Below are positions 1 to 6,372 of a stretch of DNA of 27,110 nucleotides, in pieces. Every line of letters begins with the position of its first letter. Position 1 is the stretch's first letter. The notes below the pieces were generated by a model. It saw nothing but the letters and a program-made list of their open reading frames with translations. It did no database searches and was not told the DNA's origin. Position numbers and translations under genes: made by a program. This stretch comes from an uncultured Eubacterium sp. (GTDB lineage Bacteria > Bacillota > Clostridia > Lachnospirales > Lachnospiraceae): NCBI GenBank assembly GCA_910586045.1, contig CAJUIH010000034.1, positions 1-27,110 of the forward strand, read 5' to 3'.

Positions 1-55
1 TATCTCTTACCAGCATCATTGCAGCATCTATAATTTTTTGACTTGTTTCATCCAA
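1..55 (-). CDS. TetR/AcrR-family regulator, N-terminal fragment (partial)
   Basis: Only the first 18 codons lie in the window; the gene runs off the left edge. Read leftwards it starts at TTG (55-53), 5 nt after a perfect GGAGGTG ribosome site at 67-61. The peptide reads (M)DETSQKIIDAAMMLVRD, the usual opening of the helix-turn-helix domain of TetR-type repressors (polar start, then K-I-[IL]-[DE]-A-A-x-x-L). An ATG at 51-49 is out of frame and hits a stop soon, so TTG is the start. A strong promoter and a small palindrome lie directly upstream. It faces away from the nucleosidase gene, so control of itself and possibly of that unit is plausible. The family call rests on 18 residues only. Confidence 0.6.
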   Translation of the reverse strand, partial: MDETSQKIIDAAMMLVRD

Positions 56-71
56 ATTATCACCTCCATGC

Positions 72-83
72 AAGTGAACACTT
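72..83. promoter_or_regulatory. Candidate operator palindrome
   Basis: AAGTGAACACTT is a perfect 5-bp inverted repeat around a 2-bp centre. It sits just downstream of the -10 box of the TetR-like promoter, at the expected transcription start, where a repressor would block initiation. It is short for a TetR operator, so binding is only inferred. Confidence 0.4.
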
Positions 84-85
84 TC

Positions 86-114
86 ATTTTAGCAAAAAAA
101 TACATTCAAGTCAA
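86..114 (-). promoter_or_regulatory. Promoter of the TetR-like gene
   Basis: On the minus strand TTGACT (114-109), a 17-nt spacer and TAAAAT (91-86) form a near-consensus housekeeping promoter about 20 nt before the GGAGGTG site of the TetR-like gene. Confidence 0.75.
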
Positions 115-204
115 TCTTCCAGCGTCCGGCGAGCAAAAATATAACGCCTAATTTGAACTGTTGCCGATGAAAAGCCTTAGCCCAAAAAGATTTACAAGAA
201 AGAG

Positions 205-233
205 TTGAATAAGAAACGCAGAACCGCTATAAT
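205..233 (+). promoter_or_regulatory. Promoter of the nucleosidase-SDR-splB unit
   Basis: TTGAAT (205-210), 17-nt spacer, TATAAT (228-233). It lies 70 nt before the nucleosidase start and is the only good plus-strand promoter in the gap, so it probably drives the whole three-gene unit. The match is to a housekeeping promoter; I see no clear forespore sigma-G/F element, although splB is usually expressed in the forespore. Confidence 0.75.
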
Positions 234-303
234 AGCCACAGAGTTGTACCATTTTTAATGGATCGTTCCTGTTTTTGCGCAAAGAACGTATGGAAAGGAA
301 AAA

Positions 304-1191
304 ATGATTTATATTTTTACAGCACTGTACCACGAAGCACAGTGCATAATCAAGTTTTTTGATCTGAAAAAAACAGCCGAAAGCCAGCGGTTTATGCAGT
401 TTGAAAACGAAACGGCACAGATCCGCCTTACGGTCAGCGGCGTTGGTGAGATTGCAGCAGCCGCGGCAGTCAGCAGTACCTGTACACAAAATCCGCCCAG
501 GCGGACGGATTTTCTTTGCAATATTGGGATTTGCGCGGGAGCCGGTGAACTGGAAGGCATCTATATGATTCATAAAATTACAGAGCAGGCGAGTCAAAAA
601 ACCTGGTATCCGGATATCCTTTACCGCCATCCGTTTCCGGAAGCAGAGATTATAACCGCAATGAAACCATGGGAAGGGGATACGTTAGGCGCGGGCGTGC
701 CGGCATCCGCGGACGCCGCAGACAGCGGGACGCTGCTGTATGATATGGAAGCGGCGGCTGTTTATCAGGCAGGGGCATATTTTTTCGGTCCGCATCAGAT
801 GCAGTTTCTAAAAATTGTATCGGACCATGGAACGGGCCTGTTATCCCGCAAGGAGCAGCCGAATGCAGGAAAAGCCGCGCAGCTTATGGAACAATATAAA
901 GAGCCTGTGACTGCCTGGATCAGCCGGTTGGGCCAGGCTGCGCGCAGGGACGGCCGGCTGCGGGAGCAAGAGGCAAACGAGCGGTTGGAGCAACTGGTAC
1001 GGCGGTTATGCACGGATCTGCACGCTTCCCATGCGATGGAAATGACGGTTCGAAAACAGATGCGGTATCTGGAACTGGCAGGGGCGGATTACACGGGTAT
1101 GCTGCGTAAGTGGTATCAAAAAAACAAGCTTCCCTGCCGAAACCGGAAAGAAGGAAAACAGATCCTTGCACAATGGTGTGTATGGGAATAA
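304..1191 (+). CDS. MTA/SAH nucleosidase-like protein (nucleoside phosphorylase superfamily) with helical C-terminal extension
   Basis: The first ~185 residues carry hallmarks of the PNP/MTAN fold: a hydrophobic first strand (MIYIFTALYHEAQ), SGVGEIAAAAA, NIGICAGAG, YDMEAAAVYQ with the nucleoside-contacting E149, and KIVSDHG with D174 in the position of the catalytic Asp. Such enzymes cleave the N-glycosidic bond of methylthioadenosine, S-adenosylhomocysteine or 5'-deoxyadenosine. Residues ~190-295 form an extra Arg/Glu/Gln-rich, probably helical domain not normal for MTAN (usually ~230 aa); I cannot name it. The ATG follows GGAAAGGAAAA. It is the first gene of a unit with an SDR (45-nt gap) and spore photoproduct lyase. 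Substrate is inferred, fold is fairly sure. Confidence 0.75.
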   Translation: MIYIFTALYHEAQCIIKFFDLKKTAESQRFMQFENETAQIRLTVSGVGEIAAAAAVSSTCTQNPPRRTDFLCNIGICAGAGELEGIYMIHKITEQASQKTWYPDILYRHPFPEAEIITAMKPWEGDTLGAGVPASADAADSGTLLYDMEAAAVYQAGAYFFGPHQMQFLKIVSDHGTGLLSRKEQPNAGKAAQLMEQYKEPVTAWISRLGQAARRDGRLREQEANERLEQLVRRLCTDLHASHAMEMTVRKQMRYLELAGADYTGMLRKWYQKNKLPCRNRKEGKQILAQWCVWE

Positions 1192-1236
1192 GGCGTCAGT
1201 TATTTCCATACCGTTATAACGGAAAGGAAAAAAGAT

Positions 1237-1947
1237 ATGGAAAAAAACAAGCCGCGTGCAGCGCTTGTGACCGGCGCGTCTTCCGGAATCGGACTTGCAA
1301 TCAGCCGCAAGCTCGGCGCGCTTGGTTACGAAGTATTGGGAATCGGACGGAATTTTGGAAAAGAGCCGCTCTGGCAGCAAGCAGGATTTCATCCGCTTGT
1401 CTGTGACGTGACAGATACGGCCGCGCTGTGTGCCTGCGCCAGACAGGCGGCGGACCAGTATGCCGTGCATGTATTGGTAAACAACGCGGGCGTAGGCTAT
1501 TATGGGCTTCACGAAGAACTAAATCCGAACCGGATCCGGGAGATGGTGCGCACGAACCTGGAAGCGCCGATGATCATGACGGCACAGCTATTACGGCATT
1601 TAAAGAACAACGCGGGTACGGTGATAAACATTGCTTCGGTTACCGCACACGGTACAAACCCGCACGGATGCGCTTACGGTGCAACCAAGGCCGGACTTGC
1701 CAGCTTTTCCCGCAGCCTGTTTGACGAAGCGCGCAAATACGGGCTTAGGGTGACCTGCATCTGCCCGGATATGACAAAGACAAATCTATACCGCAACGCG
1801 GATTTTAGGGAGGGCGAGGATGCAGCGTCTTACCTGCTTCCGCAGGAAATAGCAGAGGCGGTAGAATATGTGTTAAGCCAACGGGACGGCGTGGATATAA
1901 CGGAACTTACGATACGGCCGCAGATCCATCGAATGAAACGAAAATAG
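1237..1947 (+). CDS. Short-chain dehydrogenase/reductase (SDR)
   Basis: A classical SDR of 236 residues with an NAD(P)-binding Rossmann fold. The nucleotide motif TGASSGIG lies at residues 12-19 (G13, G17, G19), the NNAG structural motif near residue 84, and the catalytic triad is S134 (NIASV), Y147 and K151 (YGATK). The substrate cannot be read from sequence. The ATG follows GGAAAGGAAAA. The gene ends 18 nt before splB and follows the nucleosidase by 45 nt, so the three are probably co-transcribed. Its place beside spore photoproduct lyase suggests a spore- or nucleoside-related role, but that is inference. Confidence 0.9.
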   Translation: MEKNKPRAALVTGASSGIGLAISRKLGALGYEVLGIGRNFGKEPLWQQAGFHPLVCDVTDTAALCACARQAADQYAVHVLVNNAGVGYYGLHEELNPNRIREMVRTNLEAPMIMTAQLLRHLKNNAGTVINIASVTAHGTNPHGCAYGATKAGLASFSRSLFDEARKYGLRVTCICPDMTKTNLYRNADFREGEDAASYLLPQEIAEAVEYVLSQRDGVDITELTIRPQIHRMKRK

Positions 1948-1965
1948 AAAGGAAGCGATCCAGAT

Positions 1966-2985
1966 TTGTACCAGCCGTTTTTTTCACACATTTACATAGA
2001 AAGCCAGGTCCGCGGCCATCCGCGCGCACAGCGGATACTGGAAAAATTTCCGTCGGCGCAGATAATAGAAATTACCCATTACAAAGATGTGTTCTGCCGC
2101 GCCAGACAGGATCCGGCACTGCAGCGCCGCTCGCGGAACCTGATTTTGGCCGCCAAAAGTACAGACGGCGGACATATGATTTACCCGGGCGCCCCGGTAT
2201 GCCAGAGTTTTGGCTATAAAAACTTCTATTATACGTCTTGTATTATGAACTGTGTGTATGACTGCGCCTACTGCTATTTAAAAGGCATGTACCCGTCCGC
2301 AAATATCGTGGTCTTTGTAAACCTGGAAGATATTTTTGCCGGGGTAGAAAAGCTTTTGGAAAACGGGCCGCTTTATCTTTGCGTTTCTTATGATACAGAC
2401 CTGGCCGCGCTGGAGCAGGTGGCCGGCTATGTACGGGAATGGGAGTATTTTGCGGGAAAGCACGCGGACCGGCTGACCGTAGAAATTCGAACCAAGTGCG
2501 CGGATCAAAAGCTGTTTTCTTCCAGTAAACAAAAAAATGCCATATACGCGTTTACACTGTCCCCGCAGGCGGTGATTGATGCCTTGGAGCACCACACGCC
2601 GTCCTTAGCCGCAAGGATTTCCTGTGCGGCGTATGCCGTGCGGGCGGGTTTTCGGGTACGGCTCTGTTTTGACCCGCTTATTTATATCAGGGGATGGCAG
2701 GAGCATTACCGCGGCATGTTAAAAGAAGTGTTTGCTTCCATAGATCCGGATACGCTTACGGATGTCAGCGTCGGTACATTTCGGATTGCAAAGGATTATT
2801 TAAAACAAATGCGCAGGCAGGAGCCGGAATCCGCCGTTGCATGGTTTCCTTATGTGCAAAAGCAGGGGGTCTGCCATTATCCGGATGAACTGATGGCGCG
2901 TATGGAGGGAGGCTTTTGCGAATGGCTCGCAAACTGGGTGCCAAGAGAAAAGATTTTTTTATGGCACGAGGGCGTCCATTCATGA
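1966..2985 (+). CDS. splB: Spore photoproduct lyase (radical SAM)
   Basis: SplB repairs the UV lesion 5-thyminyl-5,6-dihydrothymine formed in dormant spore DNA, using a 4Fe-4S cluster and S-adenosylmethionine. The protein has 339 residues, the family's usual size. The radical-SAM motif has the SplB spacing C96-x3-C100-x2-C103 followed by YLKGMYPSANIVVFVN. C139 in LYLCVSYDTDL matches the known hydrogen-donor Cys (C141 in Bacillus subtilis). The N-terminus (MYQPFFSHIYIES, HYKDVFCRARQ) is of clostridial SplB type. The start is a TTG at 1966, about 10 nt after AAAGGAAG; the alignment with the family from residue 1 supports it. It is the last gene of the nucleosidase-SDR unit. This gene is strong evidence for a spore-former. 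Confidence 0.95.
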   Translation: MYQPFFSHIYIESQVRGHPRAQRILEKFPSAQIIEITHYKDVFCRARQDPALQRRSRNLILAAKSTDGGHMIYPGAPVCQSFGYKNFYYTSCIMNCVYDCAYCYLKGMYPSANIVVFVNLEDIFAGVEKLLENGPLYLCVSYDTDLAALEQVAGYVREWEYFAGKHADRLTVEIRTKCADQKLFSSSKQKNAIYAFTLSPQAVIDALEHHTPSLAARISCAAYAVRAGFRVRLCFDPLIYIRGWQEHYRGMLKEVFASIDPDTLTDVSVGTFRIAKDYLKQMRRQEPESAVAWFPYVQKQGVCHYPDELMARMEGGFCEWLANWVPREKIFLWHEGVHS

Positions 2986-2994
2986 CATTTCCTG

Positions 2995-3023
2995 TTAAGA
3001 TTTTATACTTTTGCCGATATAAT
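2995..3023 (+). promoter_or_regulatory. Promoter with overlapping SigD/FliA-like and housekeeping elements
   Basis: TTAAGA (2995-3000), 17-nt spacer, TATAAT (3018-3023) reads as a moderate housekeeping promoter. The same stretch holds GCCGATAT (3013-3020), a full match to the -10 of the flagellar sigma factor SigD/FliA, with TAAG (2996-2999; consensus TAAA) 13 nt upstream. The usual SigD spacing is about 15, so the second reading is tentative. It lies ~77 nt before the FliD-like gene, which fits that reading. Confidence 0.6.
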
Positions 3024-3099
3024 ATATGAATGACTGGTACCAGACATCTGACATGCACTGGCAAAATGTATGTTTATTAACACAACAGGAGGTTTATCC

Positions 3100-3765
3100 A
3101 TGAGAATTACAACCCAGATGCTGAATGAAACAGCAAAAAGAACAGGCATTCCGATTAACCATACAAGCCTGTTAAACTATATCAATGACAGCGGGTCTTC
3201 GGGAGACAATACCTTATTAGACGCATTAAACAAAAATGATAAAGTATCAAGCGCCGCAACTGCAAATTACAAAAAACTGGAAAAATCCGCGGACAGTCTC
3301 AAGGAACAGGCAGAAAAACTTGCGCAAACGGGCGAAGGATCGTTTTGGGATAAAATCAAAGAGTCCGCAAATACGGAGGAACTGTGCAAGACCGTGGAAC
3401 ATTATGTGTCGAATTATAATACAACGCTGCGTGAACTGAAAAAATCTCCGGGTGTATTAAACCAGTATTACGGTGAAATGCTGCGGGATACGGCTTTGGA
3501 AAACAGCGAGCAGCTTTCGGCGCTTGGGATTACGATCGGAAAGGACGGGGCGTTGTCCATAGACGCGGAAAAACTGAAAGCCGCGTCGGTTGACGATGTG
3601 GAAAAGGTATTTGGCGCTTCGGGTTCTCTGACTTCAAAGACGGCATTTATAGCAGGAAAAATTTCAGACAACGCACAGGCCAATATGGAGAGCGTATCCG
3701 GCCAGTATAATGCGTCCGGAAACCTGTATGCGCAGCTTGCGTCAAAGTTTGATTATTTTGGATAG
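3100..3765 (+). CDS. Unknown secretion/flagellum-like protein with FliD-C-like segment
   Basis: 221 residues, no signal peptide or membrane segment. Start chosen at 3100 because AACAGGAGG lies 7 nt before it; the upstream in-frame ATG at 3070 has no ribosome site. Residues 142-171 (LGITIGKDGALSID, EKLKAA, DDVEKVFG) look like the C-terminal domain of the flagellar cap protein FliD, where D-G-x-L-x-x-D-x-x-K-L precedes a helix. The last 40 residues (GKISDNAQANMESVSGQYN) also recall FliD C-termini. However, it is far shorter than FliD (~450-500 aa) and lacks FliD_N. It may be a FliD-derived or independent Lachnospiraceae protein. It heads a run of four unknown genes behind a promoter with a SigD-like -10. 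Function unknown. Confidence 0.7.
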   Translation: MRITTQMLNETAKRTGIPINHTSLLNYINDSGSSGDNTLLDALNKNDKVSSAATANYKKLEKSADSLKEQAEKLAQTGEGSFWDKIKESANTEELCKTVEHYVSNYNTTLRELKKSPGVLNQYYGEMLRDTALENSEQLSALGITIGKDGALSIDAEKLKAASVDDVEKVFGASGSLTSKTAFIAGKISDNAQANMESVSGQYNASGNLYAQLASKFDYFG

Positions 3766-3856
3766 TGCGGGGACAACTCATTTTGCCTGATGCTGATACA
3801 GGCCGGCGCAGCCGGCAGTAAAAGGAATTACATTTTATTTCAAGGAGGAACAGCTT

Positions 3857-4675
3857 ATGAATCCAATCATACAGACAGAGGCAGGCATAGCGGCCGGTTA
3901 TACTGCAGCAGCAAATTATGACAAGGCACAGGGATCTGGCACAAAAGCCGCGGGTTCTGCAAGGGAAGCAAGCGCATCGGAAAGTACGTCTGTCAAAAAA
4001 CACAAAGTGACAAACGCAAAAACGATCGGCGAGCCGCAGCTAAGCGAGCAGGCGCAGAAATATTACGACCAGCTCCGCAAAAAATATTCCAACATGGATT
4101 TTATTTTAGTCAGCAGCGATATGAAAGAAGTGGCAAAGGCGAATGCGGGAAATTATGCGAATAAAAACCGCATGGTTGTCTTAATCGATGAAGAAAAAAT
4201 CGAAAAAATGGCCACGGATGAGGAATTTCGCAAACAGTATGAAGGAATTATCGGCAGCGCTACCAAACAGCTTCCGCAGATCAAAAAAAGCCTTGGCGTC
4301 AATGCCGGCAGTGTAAAAAGTTATGGCATACAGGTCAACGACGGAGGAAACGCTTCTTTCTTCGCGGTAATCGACAAGTCGCTCGCAGCGCAGCGTGACC
4401 GCATCGAAAAAAGGGCGCAGCATAAGGCGGAAGAGAAAAAGAAAAATCAGAAAGCGGAAGCGGAAAAACGTGCGGAAGAACGGCGCACGCAAAAAGCGGA
4501 TGCAAAGAAAAAAGCGGACAAAACAGAAGGAGAAGACGATACGGTAACCGTAACGGCAGATTCGATCGAAGATTTGATCCGCCAGATCAACAATACGATT
4601 TTCGATATCAGAAGCCAGTATGTGCAGACAGACCAGGAACGGCAGATTGGACAGCATTTTGATGCGAAATGGTAG
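3857..4675 (+). CDS. Unknown protein, DUF6033-like, with Lys/Glu/Ala coiled coil
   Basis: 272 residues, ATG 8 nt after AAGGAGGA. Residues 1-50 are a low-complexity Ala/Ser/Gly/Lys region. Residues 60-175 form a compact mixed domain (QLSEQAQKYYDQLRKKYSNMDFILVSSDMKE, then NRMVVLIDEEKIEKMATDEEFRKQYE). Residues 178-222 are a highly charged Lys/Glu/Arg/Ala helix, probably a coiled coil, and the end (SIEDLIRQINNTIFDIRSQ) is again helical. The core resembles proteins annotated DUF6033 in Lachnospiraceae; I recall this from memory and did not search. The gene lies 91 nt after the FliD-like gene and 14 nt before the next, so it is part of the same unit. No enzyme motif is visible. Confidence 0.75.
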   Translation: MNPIIQTEAGIAAGYTAAANYDKAQGSGTKAAGSAREASASESTSVKKHKVTNAKTIGEPQLSEQAQKYYDQLRKKYSNMDFILVSSDMKEVAKANAGNYANKNRMVVLIDEEKIEKMATDEEFRKQYEGIIGSATKQLPQIKKSLGVNAGSVKSYGIQVNDGGNASFFAVIDKSLAAQRDRIEKRAQHKAEEKKKNQKAEAEKRAEERRTQKADAKKKADKTEGEDDTVTVTADSIEDLIRQINNTIFDIRSQYVQTDQERQIGQHFDAKW

Positions 4676-4689
4676 AAAGGGGCGGGTAT

Positions 4690-5736
4690 ATGAAAGTAAA
4701 TCAAAACGTTAGCATTTTTGCAGGCCCGCAGGAAAATTTTTACAGCGTCAATGGCAAGCCGGGGGTATCCGGCCAGGCGGGAAAGCCGGGCAGGATGACA
4801 GTCAATGGTTCTTATCTAAACGGGCAGTTTGATCCGATCGCCGATAAGCGGGCATCCGCACAGAAACGGGCAGGCAAAATGATCAGCGATACGTTTGCCG
4901 GTGATAAAAAATTAGATAGCGACCAGAAAGACCGTGCCGCGCGTATTGACCAGTATTATAAGGTCATGAGCGATTCTTATAAGGAAGTTTCCGAGATTGA
5001 CGCCAAAAAAGATGAGATCCGCGCGTATTACGGCGTGGATCCGGACAGCCAGGAACAAAAGGACCTTGAAATACTGGAAAAATACAACCGGAAAAAACGT
5101 GGCGTAACCGGTTATGACACAGATCTCTCCATGGAAGAATTGCAGCGGGCAAAAGAGCTGGAAGCACAAGGCTATGCGGAAAAAGGCTATACGGAATACC
5201 AGCAGCGCATGCTGGAAACCGATGCGGGCAAAGATATCCCATATGCAGACATCCTGGATGCGAAGCAGCAGATTTTCAATGAAAGCGGGACAATCCGGGC
5301 CATGAAGCTGGAACGCTTAAAATACCATGAGATGGTCGATACAAACAAAGAAGTGGAAGACCTGATGGAGCAAACCAGCGACGAAATCATCGGACAACTT
5401 GTGGAAGATGCCAAAGACAACATCGACGAGAAGAACGAGGAAGAGCTGGAAAAAGTCCAGGAAAACAGGGAAGAGAAGAAAGAAGAACTGGAAAAGATCG
5501 AAGAAGCAAAAGAGCGCAGGGAGGAACTCGAAGCGCTTACCGATCCGAAACATGCCGAAAAAGAACGCCGCAGGGACGGCGAATCAGACGTTGCATTTGG
5601 CGATGCCCTGACGGAGGGGATGCTGCTTATGCAGGGAGCCAAGAGCAATATCGAGCAGGAAGTTTCGGATATGATGCTCAAGATGAAACTGGTAACGATT
5701 GAAGCAAAGGGCATAAAAATAGACGAATCCATCTAA
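4690..5736 (+). CDS. Unknown coiled-coil protein
   Basis: 348 residues. Start set at 4690, after the ribosome site GAAAGGGGCGGG; an in-frame ATG at 4669 overlaps the previous stop codon and has no site. The N-terminus (FAGPQENFYSVNG, then FDPIADKRASAQKRAGKMI) is a pattern I associate with Lachnospiraceae-specific hypothetical proteins. The middle is helical and charged (repeated DxxxRAYYGVDPDSQEQ-type segments). Residues ~232-298 are almost pure Glu/Lys/Arg, a long single helix or coiled coil. The end is amphipathic (MLLMQGAKSNIEQEVSDMMLKMKLVTIEA). No signal peptide, membrane segment or catalytic motif. It is the last gene before a perfect terminator, so the three-gene transcript ends here. 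Confidence 0.75.
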   Translation: MKVNQNVSIFAGPQENFYSVNGKPGVSGQAGKPGRMTVNGSYLNGQFDPIADKRASAQKRAGKMISDTFAGDKKLDSDQKDRAARIDQYYKVMSDSYKEVSEIDAKKDEIRAYYGVDPDSQEQKDLEILEKYNRKKRGVTGYDTDLSMEELQRAKELEAQGYAEKGYTEYQQRMLETDAGKDIPYADILDAKQQIFNESGTIRAMKLERLKYHEMVDTNKEVEDLMEQTSDEIIGQLVEDAKDNIDEKNEEELEKVQENREEKKEELEKIEEAKERREELEALTDPKHAEKERRRDGESDVAFGDALTEGMLLMQGAKSNIEQEVSDMMLKMKLVTIEAKGIKIDESI

Positions 5737-5743
5737 GCAGAAC

Positions 5744-5790
5744 AAAACCCCCTGGCTGACGCATAGGAATGCGTGCAGCCAGGGGGTTTT
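5744..5790 (+). terminator. Rho-independent terminator
   Basis: A perfect 15-bp stem (5744-5758 with 5776-5790), GC-rich inside and ending in TTTT, follows the coiled-coil gene by 8 nt. The loop holds a further 5-bp stem (ACGCA/TGCGT). The A/T outer ends make it able to work in both directions. Confidence 0.9.
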
Positions 5791-5823
5791 GGGGCTTTCC
5801 AATCTGAAAAGCCCAACAAATTC

Positions 5824-5853
5824 TTGAAAAAGCGCATCCTGATATGGTATAAT
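5824..5853 (+). promoter_or_regulatory. Promoter of the 127-residue gene
   Basis: TTGAAA (5824-5829), 18-nt spacer, TATAAT (5848-5853) with a TG-extended -10 (TGG before TATAAT). It lies 33 nt after the terminator and ~50 nt before the start of the next gene. Confidence 0.7.
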
Positions 5854-5874
5854 TGAAAAAAGCACGGCCGATAG
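5850..5874 (+). promoter_or_regulatory. Possible SigD/FliA-like promoter
   Basis: GCCGATAG (5867-5874) matches 7 of 8 bases of the SigD -10, with TAAT (5850-5853) 13 nt upstream, or TATA (5848-5851) 15 nt upstream. The 13-nt spacing repeats that seen before the FliD-like gene. On its own the match is weak. Confidence 0.35.
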
Positions 5875-5901
5875 GCTTAATCGTAGCAGGGGGTGGTTAG
5901 A

Positions 5902-6285
5902 ATGCCGGCAGTATATGCAATAGATTTAATCGCGAAAAGGGATCAGAAACGCAAAATGGACCGCAGTATCGTAAAAGGCTGGAACGTGCACTATGAAACG
6001 CTGGAAGAAGCGGAGGCAGCGGCGCGCCGTAAGGCGGAGAAACTGGAAAAGGAACGGGCGGCGCAGGAAGCTTCGCAGGAAAAGGAGCAAGCGGTAAAAC
6101 CGGGCAGGGACAGCAAAGATGGGACGTCTGATGACGGATACAACGCAAAGACAAATTCGTATTCGGGCCATTATGGAAAACAGCCAGTGAAAGACGAATC
6201 AGAAAAGCAGCAGATCGATGCCATACTTGGTGAGAAAAAAGCGGCATTTGACGCGGCTTTGTCAGAGATACAGGCACAGGTCTAG
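5902..6285 (+). CDS. Small charged protein of unknown function
   Basis: 127 residues. ATG at 5902 follows AGGGGGTGG by ~5 nt; a GTG nine bases upstream would sit inside that site and is rejected. The N-terminus is compact (MPAVYAIDLIAKRDQKRKMDRSIVK), residues ~35-60 are an Ala/Glu/Lys/Arg helix, residues ~65-100 are polar and probably disordered, and the end is a short helix (DAILGEKKAAFDAALSEIQ). No known domain recognised. It has its own promoter after the terminator of the three unknown genes and resembles them in composition, so I group it with them. Confidence 0.65.
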   Translation: MPAVYAIDLIAKRDQKRKMDRSIVKGWNVHYETLEEAEAAARRKAEKLEKERAAQEASQEKEQAVKPGRDSKDGTSDDGYNAKTNSYSGHYGKQPVKDESEKQQIDAILGEKKAAFDAALSEIQAQV

Positions 6286-6372
6286 CGGTTTCAGATAAAG
6301 GATGAAAAAGGGGCGCCTTAGCGATTAGAAAGCTTTGGCGGCTGATAGAAAGGAAATAAAGGAAAAACAGAC

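Noticed and set aside
172..179. GCCGATGA as another SigD-like -10
   Set aside because: Only 6 of 8 bases match and the better TTGAAT-17-TATAAT promoter lies just downstream.
3800..3818. GCCGGC-GCA-GCCGGC hairpin between the first two unknown genes
   Set aside because: Each half is itself a palindrome and no T-run follows; not a terminator, and transcription probably runs on.
5187..5732. Minus-strand 181-codon Ser/Phe-rich open frame
   Set aside because: Antisense shadow of the Glu/Lys coiled coil in the 348-residue protein; GAA/GAG codons read backwards give Ser/Phe/Leu codons. No ribosome site.
5886..5904. T-box-like GGGGGTGGTTAG string before the 127-residue gene
   Set aside because: The T-box consensus continues ACCGCG and needs a long leader with a terminator before the regulated gene; here it is followed directly by an ATG and serves as a ribosome site. 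argS lies ~470 nt downstream.
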